From positions 1 to 8,540 of the forward strand of contig CAAEEV010000046.1 in the NCBI GenBank assembly GCA_900754955.1: 8,540 nucleotides of DNA. Direction: 5' to 3'. The position numbers and the translations under genes were made by a program. A model generated the notes under the pieces. That model searched no databases, was not told the DNA's origin, and saw nothing but the letters and a program-made list of their open reading frames with translations. Origin of the DNA: Eggerthellaceae bacterium. Lineage in GTDB: Bacteria; Actinomycetota; Coriobacteriia; Coriobacteriales; Eggerthellaceae. Below are positions 1-6,793 of this stretch, in pieces. Within the stretch, counting starts at the first letter, position 1. The number at the start of each line of letters is the position of its first letter.

Positions 1-711
1 CTCGCGCACGGGATAGATCTCCACCGCATCGAGCGAGGCGATCGTCTGCCCCGTCGAGGGCACAATGCGACGGATCTCCTCCACCTCGTCACCGAAGAAG
101 TCGATGCGCACGGGGTACACGAGGTTGCCGGGAAACACGTCGATCGTGCCGCCGCGCACCGCGAAGGTGCCGGGACCGTCGAGCTCGCCCGTGTTCGCAT
201 AGCCGCGCTCCTCGAGCGCATGGGCCACATCCCCCATCTCCTCAACGCCGCGCACGTCCCCGTCGGCGAGGTCGCACCCCGCGCGCAGCACGAGCGGCTC
301 GGCAACGTGCTCCCGCGCGGGCGGCATGAGGCGCAGCAGCGCCCGCGCACTCACCACCACGACGACGGCGCGCCCCTCCTGCAACGCCCAGGCGGCCTCG
401 AGGCGCTGCGCGATGATGCGCGCAGGGGCGGGTTTCGGCGCAAACGGATAGTCGGGCCGTTCGGGGAAGCGCAGCACGCGCTCTTCCCCCAAATACGATG
501 CCACGTTGCGCGCGAAGGCCACGGCGGCGTCCTCACCTGCAAGCACCACGAGCGTCGGCTGCGGGCGATGGGCGAAGCGCGCCGCCACGAGGAACGGCCG
601 CGCCGACGAGGCGACGGCGAGCGTCGCGTCGGCGCCGCCGTCGAGCTTGCCCCAGAACTCCTCGAGGCACCCCGACTTCTCAAGCGTGAAGGTGAGCGAG
701 TCTATGAGCAT
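1..711 (-). CDS. mfd: Transcription-repair coupling factor Mfd, N-terminal part (cut by window edge)
   Basis: Mfd is a cytoplasmic ATP-dependent translocase that removes RNA polymerase stalled at DNA lesions and recruits UvrA. Only the first 237 residues are here; the frame is open to base 1. They match the UvrB-like N-terminal module: an FPERPDYPF segment near residue 88, a run of small hydrophobic residues ending in VVVVVSARALL, then GTFAVRGGTIDVFP at 181-194, which is the family's G-x-(Y/F)-AVRGG-x-(I/V)-D-(I/V)-FP signature, followed by VRIDFFGDEVEEIRR and the IYPVRE region. The UvrB family shares this module, but a full UvrB would already show a Walker A P-loop, and none is present. The start at 711 is supported by GGAGG five bases upstream (GGAGGACGT-ATG). 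The RNA polymerase-interacting and helicase domains lie outside the window. It is transcribed away from the DUF1648-like/nth pair across a 166-base divergent region. Confidence 0.93.
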   Translation of the reverse strand, partial: MLIDSLTFTLEKSGCLEEFWGKLDGGADATLAVASSARPFLVAARFAHRPQPTLVVLAGEDAAVAFARNVASYLGEERVLRFPERPDYPFAPKPAPARIIAQRLEAAWALQEGRAVVVVVSARALLRLMPPAREHVAEPLVLRAGCDLADGDVRGVEEMGDVAHALEERGYANTGELDGPGTFAVRGGTIDVFPGNLVYPVRIDFFGDEVEEIRRIVPSTGQTIASLDAVEIYPVRE

Positions 712-877
712 ACGTCCTCCGTAAAGACAAGCCGATCGGCGCGACGCGCGAATCGAAGAAACACGAAAAGCCGTACGACAACGCACGGCGAGCTCGGCTA
801 TTGTACAACAGCGTTTCCCTGCGGGATAATCGGAACAGCAATCGAATCTCAATGGCAGAAGGAAAGGAGGACGAGCC
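712..877. promoter_or_regulatory. Divergent promoter region between mfd and the DUF1648-like gene
   Basis: On the plus strand TTGTAC (801-806) and GATAAT (825-830) are separated by 18 bases, a good sigma-70-like pair about 48 bases ahead of the GTG start at 878. On the minus strand TACAAT (805-800) is a plausible -10 for mfd, but I see no good -35 for it. The two elements overlap in the 8-base palindrome TTGTACAA (801-808), so the two promoters would compete for the same DNA. A 10-base palindrome GCCGATCGGC lies at 731-740, in the mfd leader. The motifs are seen directly; promoter activity is inferred. Confidence 0.5.
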
Positions 878-1252
878 GTGAAACTGCCGCATCCTCTCGC
901 AATGCTCGCCTGGGCAGCAATCGTCGCTGCGCCCTTCGCCATCGCGGCAGGCGTCATCGCGCTGCTGCCGCCCGGCATCGAGCAGGTCCCGTTGCATTTC
1001 GACCTCGAAGGCAACGCGAACCGTTACGGCTCCCCTCTCGAGCTCTACGTCATCGCCGCCATCATGGGAGGCGCGAACCTGCTCATGTTCGCGATGTACC
1101 TGTTCAGCGACGCGCTCTACGATCGCGGCCTCGTGCACGGCGTGAGCAGACGCGCGACGCGCCCCCTCCTTCTCGGAACGGGCGTGTTCCTCGACCTCGT
1201 GTTCGTGTTCTGCATGATCAGCATATTCGCACAAATTCAGTCGGCGCTTTAA
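878..1252 (+). CDS. Small DUF1648-like integral membrane protein
   Basis: A 124-residue protein with three predicted membrane helices at about residues 7-30, 55-76 and 96-119. Between the first and second is VPLHFDLEGNANRYGSP (37-53), which matches the P-x-HF-x2-x-G-x3-x-x-G signature of DUF1648, the domain at the N-terminus of SdpI-type membrane proteins. This protein holds only that domain and one further helix; the rest of an SdpI-like protein is absent, so an immunity or signalling role cannot be claimed. The start is GTG at 878, chosen because AAAGGAGG (863-870) sits seven bases before it. The nth start follows 12 bases after the stop, so the two genes are probably co-transcribed from the promoter at 801-830. 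Function unknown; the family assignment is from motif recognition only. Confidence 0.8.
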   Translation: MKLPHPLAMLAWAAIVAAPFAIAAGVIALLPPGIEQVPLHFDLEGNANRYGSPLELYVIAAIMGGANLLMFAMYLFSDALYDRGLVHGVSRRATRPLLLGTGVFLDLVFVFCMISIFAQIQSAL

Positions 1253-1264
1253 GAAAGGCACACC

Positions 1265-1924
1265 ATGGCTTACGAATCGCTTACCGCCAAACGAGAACGC
1301 GCCCAGCTCATTGAAGAGCGCATGTTCGACCTGTACGGCGAGGGCGCCTGCTCGCTCGATTACCTCACCCCGTTTCAGCTGACCGTGGCGGTAGTGCTCT
1401 CGGCCCAGTGCACCGACGCCGCCGTGAACAAGGTGACGCCCGCGCTGTTTGCCGCATACGGCACGCCCGAGAAGATGGCCGCGGCGAGCCCCGCCGACAT
1501 CGAGGAGATCATCCACTCGCTCGGCTTCTTCCGCGCAAAGGCGAAGAGCCTCGTTGCGCTCGCGCAGATGCTGCTCGCCGACTTCGGCGGCGAGGTGCCC
1601 AACGACGTCGACGCGCTGCAGAAGCTCCCCGGCGTGGGACGCAAAACCGCGAACGTCGTGATGTGCGAAGCATTCAAGAACCCCCAAGGCATCGCCGTCG
1701 ACACGCACGTGTTCCGCATCGCGCACCGCCTGCGCTTCGCCACGCGCAACGACGACACGCCCGCGAAGACCGAGGCGAAGCTGCTCAAGATCTACCCGCA
1801 GCGCGACTGGCTCTACATCAACCACCAGTGGGTGCATTTCGGCCGCGATTTCTGCCGCGCACGCAATCCGCGCTGCCTCGAATGCCCCGTCAAGGAGTTC
1901 TGTCCGAGCTGCGGTAAAGCGTAG
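1265..1924 (+). CDS. nth: Endonuclease III, Fe-S DNA glycosylase/AP lyase
   Basis: Removes oxidised pyrimidines from DNA and nicks the resulting abasic site, starting base excision repair. At 219 residues it is close to the usual length (E. coli Nth is 211). The helix-hairpin-helix reads LPGVGRKTANVV (121-132), with the catalytic lysine at 127 and the catalytic aspartate at 146 in VDTHVFRI. The C-terminus binds a [4Fe-4S] cluster through Cys197, Cys204, Cys207 and Cys213, with the exact C-x6-C-x2-C-x5-C spacing of the family. The SAQCTD motif at 46-51 fits the substrate pocket. The start at 1265 has a GAAAGG-type ribosome binding site about seven to twelve bases upstream. It follows the DUF1648-like gene in the same transcript and converges with hyaD: only 21 bases separate the two stop codons, and no obvious terminator hairpin lies between them. 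Confidence 0.96.
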   Translation: MAYESLTAKRERAQLIEERMFDLYGEGACSLDYLTPFQLTVAVVLSAQCTDAAVNKVTPALFAAYGTPEKMAAASPADIEEIIHSLGFFRAKAKSLVALAQMLLADFGGEVPNDVDALQKLPGVGRKTANVVMCEAFKNPQGIAVDTHVFRIAHRLRFATRNDDTPAKTEAKLLKIYPQRDWLYINHQWVHFGRDFCRARNPRCLECPVKEFCPSCGKA

Positions 1925-1945
1925 GGGAAAACCGATCTGCGCCGA

Positions 1946-2473
1946 TCAGTCAGCCTGCTCCTTCGGCGTGAGCGGCGAACCCAGACGCGTGAGCTCACCC
2001 GCCACCACGTCGACAAGCAGCGGCAGCGCTGCGTGAACCTTCGGCGTAAGACCGATCGTCACGCACGCGGGCGAGGAGTTGTCCACCTGCATGCCGAGAC
2101 AGAGCCCCTCCGCCTCGTAGCCGAGCAGCGTGGCGGCGTCGAACAGGTCGACGAGCTTGAGGTCGTGCAGCGACGCGTTCGCGCCTGCATGGCGCGCCAT
2201 GTCATCGGGCTTGAAGCGAAACACCGTGCCCGGTTCCTGACCCGTGCCGTCGACCGCGTCGACGGTCATCACCACATCGAACTCATCGACGCACGAGATC
2301 ATTTCCATGCTCAAACAGCCGATGTCGAAGAGCTTCACGTTATCGGGAATCTCGTAACGCTCGAGCAAGCTCTCGTACACCGCGGGTCCGACGCCGTCAT
2401 CGAGCATGAGCTTGTTGCCCACGCAGAGTACCGCGATCCTGCGCGACACGTCAGCGGCGGTCGCCTGGTCCAT
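1946..2473 (-). CDS. hyaD: NiFe-hydrogenase maturation endopeptidase (HyaD/HybD family, M52)
   Basis: Cytoplasmic protease that trims the C-terminus of the hydrogenase large subunit after nickel insertion, locking the active site. The 175-residue product carries VLCVGNKLMLDDGVGPAV near the N-terminus, equivalent to the GN-x-L-x2-D-(D/E)-G-x-G signature. The three nickel-sensing ligands align with those of E. coli HybD: Asp26 (Glu16 there), Asp72 in TVDAVDG (Asp62) and His103 in SLHDLKL (His93). The frame is open further upstream through the neighbouring gene, so the start must be chosen: ATG 2473 has GGGAGAG (2486-2480) six bases before it, whereas ATG 2494, which overlaps the upstream stop, and ATG 2488 have poorer sites. 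Its substrate is most likely HyaB in this window, which keeps a cleavable tail. It follows a small membrane protein gene and converges with nth. Confidence 0.9.
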   Translation of the reverse strand: MDQATAADVSRRIAVLCVGNKLMLDDGVGPAVYESLLERYEIPDNVKLFDIGCLSMEMISCVDEFDVVMTVDAVDGTGQEPGTVFRFKPDDMARHAGANASLHDLKLVDLFDAATLLGYEAEGLCLGMQVDNSSPACVTIGLTPKVHAALPLLVDVVAGELTRLGSPLTPKEQAD

Positions 2474-2479
2474 CGTATG

Positions 2480-2486
2480 CTCTCCC
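2480..2486 (-). promoter_or_regulatory. Ribosome binding site deciding the hyaD start
   Basis: On the minus strand GGGAGAG is followed by six bases (CATACG) and the ATG at 2473. This site favours that ATG over the two in-frame ATGs at 2488 and 2494. The site lies just past the upstream gene's TGA (2496-2494), so ribosomes finishing that gene could reinitiate on hyaD. Confidence 0.65.
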
Positions 2487-2493
2487 ATCGTCA

Positions 2494-2919
2494 TCACGCC
2501 CCGAGCGTCGGACGGATCACCAGGTTGTAATACGTCGCGAGCGCGATCATCACCGCGCCGCCAATCGCGCAGCCCACCGCCCAATAGCGCTGACGCCGCA
2601 GATACCGCTCGCGGCTGATGCCCATGCGCTCGGCGCGATGCGCGGCGAGCGGCTGCCCCACGATCGCGAAGGCCACCGTGCCGGCGAGCAGCGACGCGAA
2701 CACGATGATCGCCAAGCCGATCGAGAGCACCGAGGGATGCTCGTAGGCGGCATAGAAGGCGTTGTCGGCGAACAGCCAGATGGGATAGAACAGGATCGTC
2801 GCCCAAATACCGTGAGCCGGCCCCCAGATGGGCGGCAGCAGGAACGCCGCCACGTTGAAACGCGGCAGGCCTTCGAGAAACTTGTTCTCCTCGCGAATCT
2901 GCTCGTCGGTAAGCGCCAT
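2494..2919 (-). CDS. Unrecognised small membrane protein coupled to hyaD
   Basis: A 141-residue protein that I cannot assign with confidence. A charged, soluble N-terminus (MALTDEQIREENKFLEGLPR) leads into FNVAAFLLPPIWGPAHGIW (21-39), a hydrophobic stretch with a Pro-Pro-x-Trp-Gly core and a histidine. It is followed by further predicted helices at about 40-52, 64-88 and 112-132, with an Arg-rich loop (about 93-111) between the last two. The FN-x-AAF-x4-P-x-W pattern loosely resembles DUF2628-type membrane proteins; this is a weak similarity, not an assignment. The start at 2919 is preferred over the in-frame ATG at 2934 because AGGAGA (2929-2924) precedes it. Its stop is 20 bases ahead of the hyaD start, and an alternative hyaD ATG overlaps it, which points to co-translation. 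It lies after the terminator that follows hyaC, so it may need readthrough or its own promoter. A role in hydrogenase assembly is possible from context only. Confidence 0.8.
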   Translation of the reverse strand: MALTDEQIREENKFLEGLPRFNVAAFLLPPIWGPAHGIWATILFYPIWLFADNAFYAAYEHPSVLSIGLAIIVFASLLAGTVAFAIVGQPLAAHRAERMGISRERYLRRQRYWAVGCAIGGAVMIALATYYNLVIRPTLGA

Positions 2920-3021
2920 ATCATCTCCTGTCATATCCGATCCCGCCAGCGGCGGAGTTGTTTCAAAGCCATTGTGGGGCACGCGCGTCGCCCGAATGCG
3001 CGCAGCGCGTGCAACGGCGCC
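2920..3021 (-). other. Leader of the membrane protein/hyaD pair
   Basis: The bases between the hyaC terminator and the small membrane protein contain a short hairpin (CCGCC at 2943-2947, GGCGG at 2951-2955) close to the ribosome binding site, and GC-rich DNA. TTGAAA and TTGCAC occur on the minus strand, but neither has a -10 element at a sensible distance. I therefore cannot point to a convincing promoter for the downstream pair. Confidence 0.35.
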
Positions 3022-3059
3022 TAAAAACAGGTTCGGCGGCCCCTTCGGACCGCCGAACC
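3022..3059 (-). terminator. Intrinsic terminator after hyaC
   Basis: Read on the minus strand, a perfect 10-base stem GGTTCGGCGG (3059-3050) pairs with CCGCCGAACC (3039-3030) around a 10-base loop and is followed by TGTTTTTAG. The GC-rich stem plus a run of five T is a standard Rho-independent terminator. It begins 41 bases past the hyaC stop and should end most transcription of hyaA-hyaB-hyaC before the downstream membrane protein and hyaD. Confidence 0.8.
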
Positions 3060-3099
3060 CAAACGGCTCTTCGCCGTCTAACTCATGCGCAGCTCACGC

Positions 3100-3786
3100 C
3101 TAGTGAACGTCGTGATCCTCGCCAACGATGTTGTGCTTGTCGGGATCGTACACGAGGCCGCCATGCTCCTTGTGGATGAACATGAGCGCCGTGGGGGCAA
3201 AGCCCTCGACGTTGGCCAGATAGATGTGGATGAACATGAACACGATGAAGATGTACATCATGAAGTAGTGGATGATGCGCATCGACATGAGGCCGCCGAC
3301 GAGGTCGGTGGTCGCCCACATGGGAGCGAGGTTCATCGTGGGACCCCACAGGCACAGGCCCGTCCAGAACATCACGATGATGAGCACAGGGATCAGCAGG
3401 TAGCTGATCTTCTGCGGAACACCAAGCTTGGCTCCGAGCGGATGATCCTTCTTGAGGAACAGGTAGTACTTGATCCACTCGAGCGCCTGGTGACGGTTAT
3501 CCTTCTGCGGCAGCCAGGTCTTGTAGTCCTTGACCTGCTTGCGCGTACCGCCCGTGGGAGAGGTCTTCACGAAGAAGGCCGCAACCACACGGAAGATGCA
3601 GTTGAGGAACAGGATGAAGCCGAAGAGAATATGAGCGCCGCGCGCGATGCCCATGAACTCGGGCCAGAACGGGAAGTGGATGCTGAAGCCGGTGATGATC
3701 AGCACGATCATGGCGATGAGGTTGATCCAGTGCGTCACCACGAACAGGGTGGGATGCGCCTCACGGTAATGTGCGAGATGTGCCAT
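3100..3786 (-). CDS. hyaC: NiFe-hydrogenase cytochrome b subunit
   Basis: Integral membrane di-haem cytochrome b that accepts electrons from the hydrogenase small subunit and reduces the quinone pool (probably menaquinone in this lineage). The product is 228 residues, in the range for HyaC/CybH. Four hydrophobic helices are visible, at about 13-35, 50-72, 128-148 and 168-193. Histidines suited to haem ligation sit at His19 (VVTHWIN), His52 (RGAHILFG), His173 (RIIHYF) and His187 (FIHIYLA); the last two are spaced as in E. coli HyaC. The N-terminal AHYREAHPTLFVVTHW also fits the family. The ATG at 3786 is separated from the hyaB TAA by one base, and its ribosome binding site (GGGGGTGAAG, 3800-3791) lies inside the hyaB end, so translation is coupled to hyaB. 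A terminator follows. The symbol follows E. coli usage; hydB/hupC-type names are equivalent. Confidence 0.93.
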   Translation of the reverse strand: MAHLAHYREAHPTLFVVTHWINLIAMIVLIITGFSIHFPFWPEFMGIARGAHILFGFILFLNCIFRVVAAFFVKTSPTGGTRKQVKDYKTWLPQKDNRHQALEWIKYYLFLKKDHPLGAKLGVPQKISYLLIPVLIIVMFWTGLCLWGPTMNLAPMWATTDLVGGLMSMRIIHYFMMYIFIVFMFIHIYLANVEGFAPTALMFIHKEHGGLVYDPDKHNIVGEDHDVH

Positions 3787-3787
3787 C

Positions 3788-5479
3788 TTACTTCACCCCC
3801 CAGGGGCTCGTAACCGTCTCGAAGGACTTGCCGGTCTTCGGCTCGGTCACGTGGACGGCGCAAGCCGTGCACGGGTCGAAGCTGTGGACCGTGCGGAGCG
3901 CGTTGATCGGCATCTCGATGTCCTCGACCGGCACGCCGATGAGCGCCTGCTCGAGCGGGCCATGGACGCCGTCGGCGTTAATGGGAGCAAGGTTCCATGT
4001 GGACGGGATGATGATCTGGTAACCCGTGATCTTGCCGTCCTTGACTTCCTCGCTGTGATAGAGAGCGCCGCGCGGAGCCTCCCAGAAGCCCGTGCCCTTG
4101 CCAGTGATGGTCATCGGCTCGCGGAAGTACTCGGAATCGCCGCCAGCGACGGCCTCCATGAGCTCGTCGACCCACTCGCGCATGAGCGTGGCGATGTAGA
4201 GCGTCTCGACCTGGCGGATGGCGGTACGACCGAGCGTGCTCTGGAACGCGCTGAGGTCACCCGGCTGAGCGCCAAGCGCGACGCAGAGGGCGTCGATGTG
4301 CTCGACGATGAACGGCACGCCGCGACGATACGCCGCGAACAGGCGGGCCATCGAGCCGGCCTCCATGGGCTTGCCGTCATACGCGGGGCACTTAATCCAG
4401 GTGTAGCGGTCGGACACCGTGTCGGTGCCTTCCTTGTAGTACTCGGTGAACTCGGGCTCCGTCGTGAAATACGGCGACGTGTAGGTGCCGTCGCCCTTGT
4501 ACCAGGAGTGACCCACATACTCGGTGATGAGCGACTCCTCCACGTCGGAGACGGTGAAGTTCTCGTCGAGCACGGCCATCGGCAGGTAGCGGTTCTTCAT
4601 CTGCTCGATGTAGTCCTCGCCGTACGGCCAGCCCGCACCCTCGAAGACGCCCCAGGCGATGTAGCGGCCACAGCCCTTGCCGAAGTTGAGGGCAGGAGCG
4701 TAGTACGGAGCGATCGCGAGCGTGTCGGGGATCATCGTGGTGGCAACCCAGTTGTACACCTCGTCGACGAGCGCCTTGAGATCGTCGAGCTTCTGCTCGG
4801 TGGGAACGAAGGCGGTGCCACCCGGAACGATGGTCATGACGTGCGGCATCTTGCCGCCGAGCAGCGCGGCGATCTCGGAGGACTTCGCCTGCATCTTGAG
4901 GGCCTCGAGGTAGTGGGCCGTGCAGATGAGGTCAAGCTCGGGCGGCAGGTTGTAGGCCGTGCCGTTGTCGGCGCCGAACCAGTTGCCCGAGAAGATGGAC
5001 AGCTGGCCGTTGGCAGCGAACGCGGTGAGCTTCTCCTGAAGCGCGATGAGGTCGCTGTTCATCGACGTGCCGGCAGCCTGCGCGAGGTCGATGGCGTCAG
5101 CCGCGTTGGCCTCGAGGGCGTTGAGCGGGTTGACGTAGTCGAGCGCCGCAAGGTTGTAGAACCACAGGATGTTGCTGTGGAGGAACTGCGCACCCTCGAT
5201 GAGGTTGCGGATGATACGCGCATTGTTGGAAATGGTAATGCCGTAGGCCTTCTCGCCTGCGATCGAAGACGCGTGCGCATGGGAAACCGGGCACACGCCG
5301 CAGATGCGCTCGACGATCTGAGCAGCGTCCTCGGGCGTGCGGTCCTGCACGACGAGCTCCATGCCGCGGAAGCAGCCGCCGGAGACCCACGCGTTGGTTA
5401 CAACGCCGTCCTCGACTTCCATCTCTGCGCGAAGATGACCCTCGATACGGGTAATCGGATCAATAACGGAACGTGTCAT
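3788..5479 (-). CDS. hyaB: NiFe-hydrogenase large (catalytic) subunit, precursor form
   Basis: Catalytic subunit of a group 1 membrane-bound uptake [NiFe] hydrogenase, splitting H2 at the NiFe(CN)2CO centre. The 563-residue product begins with DPITRIEGHLRAE, the conserved N-terminal motif holding the proton-transfer glutamate. The L1 motif is RICGVCPVSH (Cys60, Cys63). The L2 motif is DPCTACAVH (Cys537, Cys540, His543). The four cysteines ligate nickel. APRGAL in the C-terminal third (GFWEAPRGALYH) is the arginine-bearing motif near the iron. Twenty residues follow His543 (544-563, starting VTEPK); this is the tail that the HyaD-type protease removes after His543. There is no export signal of its own, as expected, since it rides out with the Tat signal of HyaA. 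The start at 5479 has a strong GGGAGGTGAG site (5494-5485). It lies 15 bases after hyaA and one base before hyaC. Confidence 0.97.
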   Translation of the reverse strand: MTRSVIDPITRIEGHLRAEMEVEDGVVTNAWVSGGCFRGMELVVQDRTPEDAAQIVERICGVCPVSHAHASSIAGEKAYGITISNNARIIRNLIEGAQFLHSNILWFYNLAALDYVNPLNALEANAADAIDLAQAAGTSMNSDLIALQEKLTAFAANGQLSIFSGNWFGADNGTAYNLPPELDLICTAHYLEALKMQAKSSEIAALLGGKMPHVMTIVPGGTAFVPTEQKLDDLKALVDEVYNWVATTMIPDTLAIAPYYAPALNFGKGCGRYIAWGVFEGAGWPYGEDYIEQMKNRYLPMAVLDENFTVSDVEESLITEYVGHSWYKGDGTYTSPYFTTEPEFTEYYKEGTDTVSDRYTWIKCPAYDGKPMEAGSMARLFAAYRRGVPFIVEHIDALCVALGAQPGDLSAFQSTLGRTAIRQVETLYIATLMREWVDELMEAVAGGDSEYFREPMTITGKGTGFWEAPRGALYHSEEVKDGKITGYQIIIPSTWNLAPINADGVHGPLEQALIGVPVEDIEMPINALRTVHSFDPCTACAVHVTEPKTGKSFETVTSPWGVK

Positions 5480-5494
5480 ATAGGCTCACCTCCC

Positions 5495-6757
5495 TTAGTT
5501 CTTCTTCGTGTTCTCTTCTTTGAGCTCTTCATCGAGCAGCGCGCCGCCCTCGACGGGATCAGCGTACTGGCCGATGGCGTTGTCGGGATGCGCCTTGTCC
5601 CACTTGCGGATGGGCTCGAAGTCGGCGCCGCCGTCCATGCGGCCGGTCTTCTTCATACCGAAGCCGTGCACCACGAGCGCTGCAGCGACGAGACCCGTGA
5701 TCGTGAGGGCAACGGTGCCCGGCTGGAACACGAAGCCGCCGATGCGCAGATCGCGATGACGCTTGTAGAACGGGGTGTTGACCTCGACCCAGTTGTGACC
5801 CGGATCGCTCGGAACGGCCTCGCAGCAGCCGATGCAGGGGGAACCGGCCTGGACGCACCAGGAGCGACGGTTGTTCCACATCGTGATACCGCAGGTCGAA
5901 CGCGTCTGAGGACCACGGCAGCCGAGCGGATAGAGGCAGTAGCCCTTGGCCTCTTCCTCGGAGCCGAACTCGTAGACGAACTCGCCGTTCTCGAAGTGAC
6001 CGCGACGCTCGCAGTTGTCATGCACGGTCTGATCGAAGATGCCAGCCGGCATGTTGTACTTGTTGAGCTCGAGCAGGCTCGGGTCCTTGAGCATGACCAC
6101 GTCGACGAGCACCGCCATGATCCACTCGGGGTTGACCGGGCAACCCGGGACGTTGATCACCGTGGTGTTGATGCCGACCTTCTCGAGGTACTGCTGGACG
6201 CCGAGGGCGTTCGACGGGTTCGGATGGGCGGCGAGCCAGCCGCCGTTGACGGCGCAGGAGCCGATGGCGACGACCGCGTTGGCATGCTCGGCGGCATGCA
6301 CGAGCGCCTCGGTGCCGACCTCGCCGGCGACGCGCAGCGCGTTGCCGTTCCAACCCTCCTGGACAGCTCCCTCGTACACGAGAATGTAGTTGCCCGCCTC
6401 GATGGTCTGAGCCTTGGCCTCCTCCATCGAATGGCCCGCGGCAGCCGACAGCGTCTCCGAGTAGTTCAGGGAGATCAGATCGAGCACCACCGTGCCCGCA
6501 TCAGGCGTCTCGACCTGCGCGAAGGACTCGGTGCAGCCCGTGCAGGACGCACCCTCGATCCAGATGACAGGATAGAGATTGCCAGACGTGGCACCAATCA
6601 CAGACTCTTCGATAGCCTGAGCAACGCGCGGAACGGCGAGCTGGGAGAGCCCAGCGGCAGCCGCAACGGCACCGCAGAGCTTCATGAAGCTGCGACGCGT
6701 GACACCGCGAGAAGTCAGAATGCTATCAAACTCTGAAATCGTGGCCTGGTTTTCCAT
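5495..6757 (-). CDS. hyaA: NiFe-hydrogenase small subunit with Tat signal and C-terminal anchor
   Basis: Electron-transfer subunit of the uptake hydrogenase, 420 residues. The N-terminus has a twin-arginine signal (RRSFMK at 21-26, then an alanine-rich hydrophobic stretch ending near VAQA, 45-48), so the folded dimer is exported. Proximal [4Fe-4S] ligands fit Cys72, Cys75, Cys168 and Cys206. Distal cluster ligands fit His246, Cys249, Cys274 and Cys280. Medial [3Fe-4S] ligands fit Cys289, Cys308 and Cys311. The two supernumerary proximal cysteines of oxygen-tolerant enzymes are absent (Gly74 and Gly173 occupy those places). Further cysteines at 301 and 312 have no assigned role. A hydrophobic helix at about 346-367 anchors the subunit, followed by a charged tail of about 50 residues. 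ATG 6757 is chosen over the in-frame ATG at 6811 because AGGAGGTG lies just before it and the signal peptide then has normal length. First gene of hyaABC. Confidence 0.96.
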   Translation of the reverse strand: MENQATISEFDSILTSRGVTRRSFMKLCGAVAAAAGLSQLAVPRVAQAIEESVIGATSGNLYPVIWIEGASCTGCTESFAQVETPDAGTVVLDLISLNYSETLSAAAGHSMEEAKAQTIEAGNYILVYEGAVQEGWNGNALRVAGEVGTEALVHAAEHANAVVAIGSCAVNGGWLAAHPNPSNALGVQQYLEKVGINTTVINVPGCPVNPEWIMAVLVDVVMLKDPSLLELNKYNMPAGIFDQTVHDNCERRGHFENGEFVYEFGSEEEAKGYCLYPLGCRGPQTRSTCGITMWNNRRSWCVQAGSPCIGCCEAVPSDPGHNWVEVNTPFYKRHRDLRIGGFVFQPGTVALTITGLVAAALVVHGFGMKKTGRMDGGADFEPIRKWDKAHPDNAIGQYADPVEGGALLDEELKEENTKKN

Positions 6758-6762
6758 GTGTA

Positions 6763-6770
6763 CACCTCCT
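6763..6770 (-). promoter_or_regulatory. Ribosome binding site deciding the hyaA start
   Basis: AGGAGGTG on the minus strand, five bases before the ATG at 6757, is a near-perfect anti-16S match. It favours this start over the in-frame ATG at 6811, which would add 18 residues ahead of the twin-arginine signal and lies within the predicted promoter. Confidence 0.8.
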
Positions 6771-6793
6771 CTAGGTGTCCTCGTCTTTAACAC

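Noticed and set aside
220..1314. 364-codon plus-strand frame across mfd, the intergenic region and the DUF1648-like gene
   Set aside because: It overlaps mfd antisense and the DUF1648-like gene in another frame, is Arg/His-rich and has no suitable ribosome binding site.
680..1837. 385-codon minus-strand frame opposite nth and the DUF1648-like gene
   Set aside because: A shadow of the nth and DUF1648-like coding strands with no domain signature; it also runs into the mfd promoter and start.
2474..2806. N-terminal extension of HyaD through the membrane protein gene
   Set aside because: The extension is the membrane protein gene read in another frame; ATG 2473 has a good ribosome binding site and gives family-typical length.
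3851..6736. Very long open frame (961 codons) on the plus strand opposite hyaB and hyaA
   Set aside because: It is antisense to two genes whose motifs and ribosome binding sites are unambiguous. Its product is rich in Arg, Asp, Glu, His, Val and Leu with no recognisable domain, as expected from reading high-GC coding DNA backwards.
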